64,000 nucleotides of DNA from an uncultured Vampirovibrio sp. (lineage in GTDB: Bacteria > Cyanobacteriota > Vampirovibrionia > Gastranaerophilales > Gastranaerophilaceae), in assembly GCA_910583725.1 (NCBI GenBank), contig CAJTXZ010000011.1:1-64000 (forward strand), in the 5' to 3' direction. Numbering within the stretch: position 1 is the stretch's first letter; the number at the start of each line of letters is the position of its first letter. Of the stretch, positions 34,415 to 42,434 are shown piece by piece. Below the pieces are notes generated by a model. It worked only from the letters and a program-made list of their open reading frames with translations. It made no database searches and was not told the DNA's origin. The position numbers and the translations under genes were made by a program.

Positions 34415-35869
34415 TTAAATCCGGCCTATTATTTTAAGTTCAAATTCAGGCGTAATTTCTTTTAAGCATATTACCGGAATGTCTGTGTATAATTCAGATA
34501 CCAAAACAAAAAGCATGTGCCTCAAATGGTCTGGCGCCACAAGAACCACATCTTTTTCTTTTGAAATTTTTTCTATGGTTTTTGTAAATTTTTCAAATTT
34601 ATCACCGTCTATTTTTATAACACCTGTCGCATCGTCAATATTTTCTGACTCTGCTTCAAGCATTTTTATGATTTTATCATTTACTTCATAGCCGACAATT
34701 TCTTTATTTTCATTACACAAAGACCAGCAAATCTGTCTTGCAAGTGAAACCCTTAATTTATCCAATAAATCAGCCTTTGAGGTATCATCTGCAAAATCAT
34801 TAATCTTTTCGAAGATGTATATTAAATCCTTAACGCTCACCCTTTCTCTGATTAATGAACAGAATAGGTACTTTAGTTCTGAAAGCGAAATAAAATCACC
34901 AAGAATATTATCCACTAAAAGTGCGTTATTTTCGCTAACTATTTCTATATAGCGGTTTAAGTCGCTATAGTTAAATATTTCATTTACACACTTAATCGAA
35001 AAATATTTTAAATACTGTGCGATGTACTCGCAAGGATTTAAACCCTTTAGCCAGTAATCCTTCGCTTCATCTTCAGGAATCCAGACAATTTTCCTTCCTG
35101 ACATTGCGTCTATATCTTTAATTGTTTCTTTAGGATATTCCTTTAAGTTTAATTCATCCTCAAAATATACAATATGCTTTGGATAAGCCTGTGCCTTAAT
35201 TACCGGTATGGAGTGAATATTAATTGTGAAAGCGTATTCTTCAAGCTCGGGGTTTTCTAAAAACAGAACCTTGGGTATTATGTATCCTACCTCATTTGTC
35301 AACTCTTGTCTTGTTTTTACGGTTTCAGCCAAAAGGTTTGTTGCATTTTTTGGGTCGTTTAGTGAATATATTTCTTCGCTTAAATGAATCGAAAGCCGCT
35401 CTTCGCCAAGGGAAGACGCCATTTTAGAGGGAGACAACAAGCTTTTTAATTGCTTTTTAAGGTTATTTAATTCATTAACCTCTTTTGCTATTTCTTCATT
35501 TAAAACTTCTCTTTCATCTTCTTTGGCATTTTCAAGAAAATGTTTTATATCCTCAATTTTCTCTCGTTTTTCCCTTATCTTTCTTTGAAAATTCAGGCAC
35601 AATTGATACGGCTCTTCCTTTGAATAGAGCATTTTTTCCATCTTTGTCTTATAGCCCTGAATATCTTCAAATTCGCTCTCGGATTTTGAAAATTCAACCT
35701 CTTTTACAAAAATAACATTGTATACGCTTTTATTATCCGTTTCACCTTCATGAAGAGAATACAAATCCCACCCTTTTCTTGACATTGAATTCAAGATATT
35801 TTCAAGCGCCTGAACATCATCAAACGGGCATGTTTTTATTAAAAATTCTTGTCTTGTACTTTTATACAT
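34415..35869 (-). CDS. Soluble FlhA/SctV cytoplasmic-domain homologue with DUF4177-like N-terminus
   Basis: 484 residues without any membrane segment. Residues 5-58 (ALENILNSMSRKGWDLYSLH) resemble the small DUF4177 fold. Residues about 88-145 are a charged coiled coil. From about 158 to the end the sequence follows the cytoplasmic domain of the export-gate protein FlhA/SctV, block by block: RLSIHLSEEIYSL, VKTRQELTNEVGYIIPKVLF, GRKIVWIPEDEAKDYWLKGL, SELKYLFCSLIRERVSVKDL, LRVSLARQICWSL and LVAPDHLRHMLFVLVSEL. The normal eight-helix membrane half is absent, and no other flagellar or type III genes are nearby. It is probably a repurposed chaperone/substrate-docking platform (inference). Confidence 0.7.
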   Translation of the reverse strand: MYKSTRQEFLIKTCPFDDVQALENILNSMSRKGWDLYSLHEGETDNKSVYNVIFVKEVEFSKSESEFEDIQGYKTKMEKMLYSKEEPYQLCLNFQRKIREKREKIEDIKHFLENAKEDEREVLNEEIAKEVNELNNLKKQLKSLLSPSKMASSLGEERLSIHLSEEIYSLNDPKNATNLLAETVKTRQELTNEVGYIIPKVLFLENPELEEYAFTINIHSIPVIKAQAYPKHIVYFEDELNLKEYPKETIKDIDAMSGRKIVWIPEDEAKDYWLKGLNPCEYIAQYLKYFSIKCVNEIFNYSDLNRYIEIVSENNALLVDNILGDFISLSELKYLFCSLIRERVSVKDLIYIFEKINDFADDTSKADLLDKLRVSLARQICWSLCNENKEIVGYEVNDKIIKMLEAESENIDDATGVIKIDGDKFEKFTKTIEKISKEKDVVLVAPDHLRHMLFVLVSELYTDIPVICLKEITPEFELKIIGRI

Positions 35870-35950
35870 ATCATTATTTTAACATAAATTTGAAGTTTGA
35901 AGGCATTATAGCATAAATTCTCTTTCAATTATAAAAATTTTAAGCAATTA

Positions 35951-36126
35951 TATGCAATTGTACACAAAAATTTGATTTAACTTTTTTCTTGCAATGGAGT
36001 GTCATATACATATAAATGACCGTTCCGATAGGCTTCTGCGGAGCCTGAAGCCGTAAACCGGTCATTTATATGTATATGACACGGAATGAAAAGAAGACAT
36101 TTAATGAGCGGGTGTACAAAAGCATA
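35951..36126 (+). repeat. Structured intergenic element, copy 1
   Basis: 176 nt. The outer helix pairs TATGC with GCATA and TTGTACAC with GTGTACAA. CTTGC (35988-35992) can pair with GCGGG (36108-36112) using two G-T wobbles. The conserved collar is CTTGCAATGGA on the left and GGAATGAAAAGAA...CATTTAA on the right. The central hairpin has a perfect 24-bp stem (35999-36022 / 36059-36082) capped by GGCTTC/GAAGCC. Related copies are at 46748 (reverse) and 59196. Reading frames through it look like chance. Confidence 0.85.
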
Positions 36127-36136
36127 TATTTTAAAA

Positions 36137-36262
36137 TTACTTCTTTGTCTCTTCTTTATAACATTCATCCCAAAGCTTTGATATGCGCAAAAGATAATAT
36201 GCAACAACTGCAAAGCCTATAACAGCAAGGTAATTTATAGGGTTGTTTAAATTTTCAATCAT
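36137..36262 (-). CDS. Possible 41-residue membrane microprotein
   Basis: Starts MIENLNNPINYLAVIGFAVV; the hydrophobic helix runs from about residue 11 to 26, followed by a charged tail (KLWDECYKEETKK). The composition and reading frame look protein-like, and its stop is 11 nt from the structured element copy 1. There is no clear Shine-Dalgarno, so translation is unproven. It could be a small membrane regulator, or a chance frame. Confidence 0.4.
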   Translation of the reverse strand: MIENLNNPINYLAVIGFAVVAYYLLRISKLWDECYKEETKK

Positions 36263-36397
36263 AAATATTCATTTTAGTAGAATCATTGCTTATTTTAGTT
36301 AGTTATACGCCATATTTAAAAATTTGTAACTAAATATAAAACTCTCCATTCCCCTTCTATTGATTTTCTTTTTTTAAAAATTTATTAAAATACCATT

Positions 36398-36904
36398 ATG
36401 AAAAAAATAATGTTTATATTAACAATTTTGATATTTAATTGCCTGTTTGCAAATGCCGAAACCCTAAAAGGCGGAACGGTTTATGATGTTGTTCCAAAAG
36501 GTTTTTTTGGAACCTGGCATGTTGCATCTAAAATGCAGAGTTCAAACAATCCTAAAATATTCAATAAACTAAGTGTAGATATCTGGAACTTATCAGGAAT
36601 GGGAAACGTCTTGATATTAGAAAACGCATTGACCGGCGCAAAATCTTCAATTCAAGTGCAGCCAAACAAAGGCGGCTATGACGGCAAAACTTTAAAATTT
36701 CAAAGAGTTAAAGAGGAAAAAGAGGGTAAATACAAATACATTCAAAGGGAAAGCCCGGAATTTGTGCTTGATGGAAACGTTTTTAGAGGATATGATACTT
36801 ATATTATTGAAAAATATGAAGATAATAAATTAATATCAAAAGATGTAGTAAAATATATTGTAATAGGGCAAAAAATATCAGGAGAGAGTAAATTTAATGA
36901 CTGA
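36398..36904 (+). CDS. Secreted orphan protein
   Basis: 168 residues with a signal peptide (MKKIMFILTILIFNCLFANA). The mature part (TVYDVVPKGFFGTWHVAS, VDIWNLSGMGNVLILENALT, then beta-rich segments) resembles small lipocalin-like or envelope beta-barrels, but no family is certain. A TAAAAT hexamer ends 6 nt before the ATG, so the mRNA may be leaderless. It overlaps trxB by 8 nt, so the two are translated together; trxB has its own GGAGAGAG inside this gene. Confidence 0.62.
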   Translation: MKKIMFILTILIFNCLFANAETLKGGTVYDVVPKGFFGTWHVASKMQSSNNPKIFNKLSVDIWNLSGMGNVLILENALTGAKSSIQVQPNKGGYDGKTLKFQRVKEEKEGKYKYIQRESPEFVLDGNVFRGYDTYIIEKYEDNKLISKDVVKYIVIGQKISGESKFND

Positions 36905-37853
36905 AAAAATATATGATTGTATTGTATTGGGCGGAGGGCCTGCCGGCATGAGTGCCGCTTTGTATGCAAAAAGAGGAAATGTTGATGTAGCCATACTTGA
37001 TATTTCAACACTTGGCGGACAGCCTGTGAATTATCTTGAAATTGAAAATTACTTGGGGTTTGACTCTATTGAAGGCTGGGAATTGGCGGAAAAGTTTGAA
37101 AATCACCTTGATAAATTCAATGTTCCAAAGTTTATGATGGAAGAAATTACAGAAATAGACCTTGTTTCAGACATTAAAACCATAAAAACCCTAAAAAATG
37201 AATTTAGAGCAAGAACTGTAATTATTGCAACGGGTGCAAGTGCCGCAAAACTTGGCATAAAGGGTGAACTGGAGCATATAGGAAAGGGTGTCAGCTATTG
37301 TGCTGTGTGTGATGGTGCTTTTTATAAAGATAAAACCGTTGCTGTAGTGGGCGGCGGAAATGCTGCAGTTGAAGAAGGCGCATACCTTACAAAGTTTGCA
37401 AAAAAAGTTTATATAATCCATAGAAGAGATGAATTGCGAGCTGATAAGATTGTGCAAAACCGCGCATTCGACAATAAAAAAATAGAATTTATATTTGATA
37501 CCATACCGCTTGAGATTAATTCTAACGACAATGGCTGTGTGGGCAGCATAAAGCTCCAAAACGTTAAGACAAAAGAAATTAAAGACATCAAAGTAGACGG
37601 GGTATTTCCATATATTGGTTTCACGCCGAATGTTAAAGGCTTTTCAGGGCAAATTATGCAGGATGAAAGAGGCTTTATAAAGGTTGATGAAACTATGAGA
37701 ACAAGCACTATGGGCGTATTTGCCGTTGGTGATGTGCGCATAACTCCGCTAAGACAGGTAATTACCGCAGTAAGCGACGGGGCAATTGCCGGTGTTAGTG
37801 CTGTTAAATATATTGAAGAACTAAAAGCAGCACCGGCCCAAAACAGAATATAG
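36897..37853 (+). CDS. trxB: Thioredoxin reductase
   Basis: NADPH-dependent FAD flavoenzyme that reduces thioredoxin. 318 residues, normal length. It shows the FAD-binding GGGPAGMSAALYAKRG, the redox-active dithiol CAVCDG, the NADPH-binding GGGNAAVEEGAYL and the second FAD segment FAVGDVR. GGAGAGAG precedes the ATG. Distances between motifs are those of low-molecular-weight bacterial TrxB. No thioredoxin gene lies nearby. Confidence 0.95.
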   Translation: MTEKIYDCIVLGGGPAGMSAALYAKRGNVDVAILDISTLGGQPVNYLEIENYLGFDSIEGWELAEKFENHLDKFNVPKFMMEEITEIDLVSDIKTIKTLKNEFRARTVIIATGASAAKLGIKGELEHIGKGVSYCAVCDGAFYKDKTVAVVGGGNAAVEEGAYLTKFAKKVYIIHRRDELRADKIVQNRAFDNKKIEFIFDTIPLEINSNDNGCVGSIKLQNVKTKEIKDIKVDGVFPYIGFTPNVKGFSGQIMQDERGFIKVDETMRTSTMGVFAVGDVRITPLRQVITAVSDGAIAGVSAVKYIEELKAAPAQNRI

Positions 37854-37885
37854 TTTAATTAGAGTAGTGAGGATAGAAAGAGTAG

Positions 37886-38851
37886 ATGAAAGCATTAATT
37901 TATGATGACGGACTAAAGTTTGTAGATAACTATAAAGAGCCTGTTTTAAAGGCCGGAGAAGCCCTTATAGAAACAACAATGGCGGGTATCTGCAACACAG
38001 ATGAAGAAATCACCAAAGGATATATGGGCTACAAAGGTGTTCTTGGCCATGAATTTACTGGAATTGTAAAAGATGTTTTCAACGGTGCCGATAAATACTG
38101 GATAGGAAAAAGAGTTGTTGGTGAAATTAATGCAGGATGTAAAAAATGTCCATATTGCGCAAGAGGTCTTGAAAGGCATTGCCCAAACCGTGGAACCCTT
38201 GGCATATGGCAAAAAGACGGCTGTTTTAGTGAATATTTTACCCTTCCTACCTCAAATTTACTTGAAATACCTGTAAACGTTGCCGATGAAGAAGCTGTGT
38301 TTATCGAGCCTCTTGCAGCAGCATATGAAATAGTAGAACAGCTTCATATAAAGCCGACTGATAAGGTCGCACTTATCGGCGATGGCAAATTGGGCCTTTC
38401 AATAGCCCTTGTTTTGGGTGCCTTGAATATAAACCTGCATCATATTGGAAAACATGAAAATAAACTCGCTATTTCAAAAAATGCAGGCAATAAAACTATG
38501 CTGTTATCAGAAATAGAAGGCCTTGCACATTATTTTGATGTTGTAATTGAAGCCACGGGCTCAACAGGCGGTTTTGAAACATCATTAAACCTTACAAGGC
38601 CAAGAGGCACGCTGGTTTTAAAAAGCACAATTGCAGCAAAAGAAGGCCTAAACCTTGCCCCTGTTGTAATTAATGAAATAACTGTACTGGGCTCGCGCTG
38701 CGGGCAATTTGCCCCTGTTATGAATCTTCTAAGAAGAAGGGCTGTGAATACAAAACCTTTAATCACAAAAGTTTTGCCTTTTGATGAAGCTATAGAAGGT
38801 TTTGAATTAAATCGTCAAAAAGAAACCATAAAAGTACTTTTGAAATTTTAA
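37886..38851 (+). CDS. Zinc-type medium-chain alcohol dehydrogenase
   Basis: 321 residues of the MDR superfamily. The catalytic zinc site is suggested by GICNTDEEI and GHEFTGIV, and the structural zinc site by the cysteine cluster GCKKCPYCARGLERHC. The Rossmann nucleotide-binding segment is VALIGDGKLGLSIALVLGA. It resembles sorbitol/threonine dehydrogenase-like members, but the substrate cannot be told. It follows trxB by 32 nt, and a shared transcript is plausible. Confidence 0.88.
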   Translation: MKALIYDDGLKFVDNYKEPVLKAGEALIETTMAGICNTDEEITKGYMGYKGVLGHEFTGIVKDVFNGADKYWIGKRVVGEINAGCKKCPYCARGLERHCPNRGTLGIWQKDGCFSEYFTLPTSNLLEIPVNVADEEAVFIEPLAAAYEIVEQLHIKPTDKVALIGDGKLGLSIALVLGALNINLHHIGKHENKLAISKNAGNKTMLLSEIEGLAHYFDVVIEATGSTGGFETSLNLTRPRGTLVLKSTIAAKEGLNLAPVVINEITVLGSRCGQFAPVMNLLRRRAVNTKPLITKVLPFDEAIEGFELNRQKETIKVLLKF

Positions 38852-38958
38852 CCAAACTGTATAGTTAACAATAACTGTGCTATAATTCAGGCTGTAAATA
38901 AGGTTGCTGTTAAGGATATAATTTATCTTTAAGCTATATTAAAAAAGGATAATAAAAA

Positions 38959-39663
38959 ATGAAGTCATTCATGAAGGCAATATGTTTAACTTTGTTATTC
39001 TGTGCATATACGTTTTTCCTTTTGGTCGGCGGAATGTGTATCGAAAAACATAATATAGATATGGAAAATGCTGAAAAACAAGCTCTTGAAGAGCGTCAAA
39101 AACAAAATGAGCTGAATGCAAGATACAATAAAACAGCCTCAGAATACCACAGGTATTATGAAATTGTGGTGTCAAGAATTAAAACTGCAGACTTGCAGGG
39201 GGTAAACAAAGAGGCGCTTAAAGAATATATGGCAGGCTATGACAAGAGGTTTAAAGCCTTGGCTGATTCATTTTTCCCTGACAGAGAAAAACCGAATAAC
39301 GGCTATGGTGCAAGCTTCCCTACTGTATTTAATGAATTTAAAAAAGCCTTTGATGAAAGCGAAATTGCGGCATACAAAAATATAATTAAATCAACAGGGC
39401 TCTCGGTTTCAGAAGAGGATATAAGCTATATCTTTGAAGAACATCTGCCGGATGGTGTAGAAGCTCCGAAGGCCCCGGCACCTGCTCCTTTGGCCCCTTC
39501 TGTTGCGCAGCAAATGCCCGCACCTGAACCTGCACCTCAAGCTGCAGAACAACCTGCCGTAGACCAAAGCCAGGCAAATGAACAGCTGCCGCAAAAACCC
39601 AAAAGGGTTGTTGAAAAAAGAGAATTTGACGATGAACCCTTTAAAGATGTAGGCTATTACTAA
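38959..39663 (+). CDS. Membrane-anchored protein with Pro/Ala-rich tail
   Basis: 234 residues. An N-terminal hydrophobic segment (about 6-27; LTLLFCAYTFFLLVGGMCI) anchors it. A coiled-coil-like charged stretch and a helical domain follow (30-165). The final part is Pro/Ala-rich (APKAPAPAPLAPSV and following, about 169-214). AAAGGATAA lies before the ATG. Such tails often span the periplasm or bind partners, but nothing identifies the role. Confidence 0.65.
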   Translation: MKSFMKAICLTLLFCAYTFFLLVGGMCIEKHNIDMENAEKQALEERQKQNELNARYNKTASEYHRYYEIVVSRIKTADLQGVNKEALKEYMAGYDKRFKALADSFFPDREKPNNGYGASFPTVFNEFKKAFDESEIAAYKNIIKSTGLSVSEEDISYIFEEHLPDGVEAPKAPAPAPLAPSVAQQMPAPEPAPQAAEQPAVDQSQANEQLPQKPKRVVEKREFDDEPFKDVGYY

Positions 39664-39798
39664 TCTTTGTACTAAAAAGTTATGCTAAAATGGCAAACCA
39701 TCGCCATCGAGGCTTTATGCTGCTACAAAAACGGCTGTTTTGGGCTTTGTGGTCTTGTAGATAAGACTTCCGGAAACCTTAACTTTTATTTAAAGCTA

Positions 39799-40008
39799 TC
39801 ACTTTCTTTTCACCGGCACCAAATCATATCCTAATGCGTCCGCCAGAATGTAGGCTTCCGTAAATCTTAAAGTATCCTTGTAAACTTTACTGCTAAAAGA
39901 TGTCTTTGTATAGTGCTTTCCGGTTTTTTCCGCCAATATTTTAGCGGCTTTTTCATATGTTAAAGCCTCATGGGCAAATAAAATTTTAACAAGCGTTTTT
40001 GAGTTCAT
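39799..40008 (-). CDS. Small HTH-like regulatory protein
   Basis: 69 residues: LTYEKAAKILAEKTGKHYTK then FTEAYILADALGYDLVPV. The helical pattern resembles small XRE-like regulators. It is divergent from a 59-residue gene, and the shared intergenic region contains a consensus promoter and two ATATAGC repeats spaced exactly 20 bp. An autoregulated switch is plausible but unproven. Confidence 0.6.
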   Translation of the reverse strand: MNSKTLVKILFAHEALTYEKAAKILAEKTGKHYTKTSFSSKVYKDTLRFTEAYILADALGYDLVPVKRK

Positions 40009-40027
40009 TAAAAAATGATATATTTAT

Positions 40028-40096
40028 TTGACAAAAATTTCCATATTCACTATTATATTAACTATATAGCAGATAAATAAATGATATAGCTAATAA
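40028..40096 (+). promoter_or_regulatory. Strong promoter with two 20-bp-phased repeats
   Basis: TTGACA (40028-40033), a 17-nt spacer and TATTAT (40051-40056) form a near-consensus sigma-70 promoter reading rightwards. Immediately after the expected start site lie two copies of ATATAGC(A/T)(G/A)ATAA, at 40064-40076 and 40084-40096, exactly 20 bp apart. Their spacing places them on one face of the helix, as expected for operators. Confidence 0.65.
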
Positions 40097-40131
40097 TTAT
40101 TAACAAATATAAATAATATTGAGTGGATTTA

Positions 40132-40311
40132 ATGGATAAAAATAAACTAAACAAAATGGATAAAATTATAAATGCCAGAATAAGCGCCATGGACGAAACC
40201 ATTCAGCAAACAAGAGAACTGCTTGCAGATTTACAGGCTCAAAGTTATCTTGTTCAATACCTCATCCTTGTAAGAGAAGAGTTTCAAAAACCGGATGGAA
40301 AAATAGTTTAA
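40132..40311 (+). CDS. Small coiled-coil protein
   Basis: 59 residues, helical throughout (MDKIINARISAMDETIQQ, then LLADLQAQSYLVQYLIL). The ATG at 40132 is used; a GTG at 40123 would add three residues. It is driven by the consensus promoter at 40028 and is divergent from the HTH-like gene. Small plasmid- and phage-type proteins have this look, but no family is recognised. Confidence 0.5.
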   Translation: MDKNKLNKMDKIINARISAMDETIQQTRELLADLQAQSYLVQYLILVREEFQKPDGKIV

Positions 40312-40392
40312 TCAAAAAATGCTACGCCCGGCTAATAAAACCAGAAAATGGCAAAGTTACGATTTAATAAAACATGACAAACGCCTAAAGCC

Positions 40393-41544
40393 TTACTGCA
40401 CTAAAAATTTTGGATTTAAAGCAAGCCATGTAAATGCATCCTCTTTTGGCGGCACCTCTATAATAAATATACCGCCTGTTTTACCCCTTTGGCAAAACAA
40501 AATTCCCTGTTTTGATAATTCTTTAACCGCACGCCTTATAGTGTTTGTGCTCACATCAAGCGTCATAGCAAGACTTTTCATTGATGGCAGCCTGTCTCCT
40601 GCCTCATGGTTTGTAATTATATATTTTTTAATTTGGTCTAAAACCCTCTGCCAGCTGTAAGAATAAGAATTTTTAATCTCTTTTTGCCCCTTTGGTGCAG
40701 ACATAAATTTTGATTTTTCTCCGCCTTCTTTTTGTCTGGCAAGCCTTTCAGGCTCATTAATATACCTTGTGCCGTACTGTCCCCTCAAAGATTTTACAAT
40801 TTTTTCTTTATTTAGCCTCTTCATAGCGTCGTTTATAGTCCTTACGCTAACATTAAAAAGCTTTGCAAAATCTTCATTCGGCATAATTTTGTCGTTTATT
40901 TTATAATTTTCTGCAATATAATGTTTTATTTTAAGATACAGCCTCTTAGAAAGGTTTTCGCTCTTTAAAGAAGCCCCATCCCTTGAAATTTTTATCTCAT
41001 CATAATCTAAGTTTAATGTCTTAGTTGATTTTGGGCTGTTTGCATTATTGTGGTTAATAATTTTTTCGCTGACTAAAATTTCAAGCGCAAGCCTTATAGT
41101 ATTTTGCGAAGTATCAGCCTCAATCGCAAGCTCTCTTGCTGATGGCAGTTTGCTTCCCTTTTTTAGTTTATGCTCAATTATATATTTTTTTAGAAAATAA
41201 ACCGCCGCATCCTTTTTGGATATCGCTTTTTCATCAAAATCAGTCTGACTCTTGTCTGCAATCATTGTACCAACGCACTGACGCGACCTAAAATATCCTA
41301 TATCCTCAGCATATCTTACAGCGTTTTGTATAGTCCCTGTGCTGACATTGTGATATTTAGCAAGCTCTGCCTTTGCAGGAATTATATCGCCCGTATAAAA
41401 AAGATTTCTGTTAAGCCCGTCCTCTATCCAGCTTTTTAGCCATTCAAAAACAAGCCTGTCCTTTGATATGTTTATAAGTGCCCCCTGTTTTAAATCCACA
41501 GGCGGCATATGAATTTCAGATATTAAAATCTTCCTTGCTGTCAT
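40393..41544 (-). CDS. Regulator with four tandem GntR-type winged helices
   Basis: 383 residues. Four similar winged helix-turn-helix units are visible at about 30-95 (DIIPAKAELAKYHNVSTGTI), 112-165 (KLPSARELAIEADTSQNTIR), 200-262 (IMPNEDFAKLFNVSVRTIND) and 298-365 (RLPSMKSLAMTLDVSTNTIR). Each carries the GntR core L-P-S-x-x-x-L-A...V-S-x-x-T-I. No ligand-binding domain (FCD, UTRA, aminotransferase) follows. One polypeptide would therefore offer four DNA-binding units. It could bind extended repeated sites or act as a nucleoid-type protein. Targets unknown. Confidence 0.78.
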   Translation of the reverse strand: MTARKILISEIHMPPVDLKQGALINISKDRLVFEWLKSWIEDGLNRNLFYTGDIIPAKAELAKYHNVSTGTIQNAVRYAEDIGYFRSRQCVGTMIADKSQTDFDEKAISKKDAAVYFLKKYIIEHKLKKGSKLPSARELAIEADTSQNTIRLALEILVSEKIINHNNANSPKSTKTLNLDYDEIKISRDGASLKSENLSKRLYLKIKHYIAENYKINDKIMPNEDFAKLFNVSVRTINDAMKRLNKEKIVKSLRGQYGTRYINEPERLARQKEGGEKSKFMSAPKGQKEIKNSYSYSWQRVLDQIKKYIITNHEAGDRLPSMKSLAMTLDVSTNTIRRAVKELSKQGILFCQRGKTGGIFIIEVPPKEDAFTWLALNPKFLVQ

Positions 41545-41696
41545 TCTAAGATTATATAATAAAATAATCTTTCCTGTTCAACCTGCGGCTAAAAGCCTAA
41601 TTATAGGCCTTTTTGTTAAAAAAGTCCTCTTTTAAATAAAAAACATTTCATTTTTCAAAGTCATGGTGTAAAATAAATATAATATTTTGGTGTTGG

Positions 41697-42434
41697 ATGA
41701 AAATTAAACAATTAAATTTTTCATTTTGCGACTTATTTACAAGGCGAAAAAAGGCCCAAAGAATGCTTGGCGCCTCTAATGAAAAGACTTTGCGCCAAAA
41801 TGGAATTTTTGTCAGGTCAATCAAAACAGATACGCTGCAGCAAAATACTATAAACCGTGCCCTTGTTGAGCTTTCAGGCGCAGAATTTGCCCCAAATGAC
41901 ACGGAATATATAAAAAATCTTGGTGTTAATCTGCCATTTGAAAGCGGGCTTGAAGCCGTAAATTATCTTAAAAGTCAGAATGCCAAAATTTTATACGCCG
42001 AATTCTCTGACCCCAAAGTCCATGCCTGTCTTGACACCACAGGAAAAACCCCGTCAATACTTATAAATGCCAGCTACAAAGACCTGAATGAATTTGATGA
42101 TGTTTTGGCCATATCAGAGGCAATTGCCCATGAGACAGGCCATATGAAAGATAATGACATCCTGAATTCTATTTCAGAAGAAATAGACTGCCTTGCGCTA
42201 AATGTGCTCGTTCATAAAAGTCATAAGAAAAAATACCCCGATTCTATGGAGGATAAGTCATCCCCACTCTATTCAGAAGGCGTTAGCTTGTATTCAACGC
42301 TTTTTTTTGATTCAAACCCTGATAAAACCGCTCTAAAACAAAGAATCAGCGAAAAATACGGTTACTTGGATATTTCCTCTCCAAACCATCCAAAAACCAA
42401 ACTCGCAAAAGAAATTAAAAAAATTTCAGCCTAA
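41697..42434 (+). CDS. Small zinc metallopeptidase-like protein
   Basis: 245 residues, no signal peptide. The zinc-binding motif HETGH (145-149, inside SEAIAHETGHMKDND) is followed by SEEIDCLALN, where E161 or E162 could be the third ligand as in gluzincins. The N-terminus (MKIKQLNFSFCDLFTRRKKA) is basic and polar. It does not match a common peptidase family by eye. A TTGG segment precedes the ATG; no strong ribosome site. Substrate unknown. Confidence 0.55.
   Translation: MKIKQLNFSFCDLFTRRKKAQRMLGASNEKTLRQNGIFVRSIKTDTLQQNTINRALVELSGAEFAPNDTEYIKNLGVNLPFESGLEAVNYLKSQNAKILYAEFSDPKVHACLDTTGKTPSILINASYKDLNEFDDVLAISEAIAHETGHMKDNDILNSISEEIDCLALNVLVHKSHKKKYPDSMEDKSSPLYSEGVSLYSTLFFDSNPDKTALKQRISEKYGYLDISSPNHPKTKLAKEIKKISA

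Noticed and set aside
35951..36126. Retron msr-msd locus
   Set aside because: There is a long hairpin and flanking complementary ends, but only about 33 nt between the outer helix and the hairpin, too short for msr, and no reverse transcriptase is near any copy.
35977..36213. A 78-residue minus-strand reading frame across structured element copy 1
   Set aside because: It runs through both arms of a 24-bp perfect hairpin and has no ribosome site; the conservation there is of helices, not codons.
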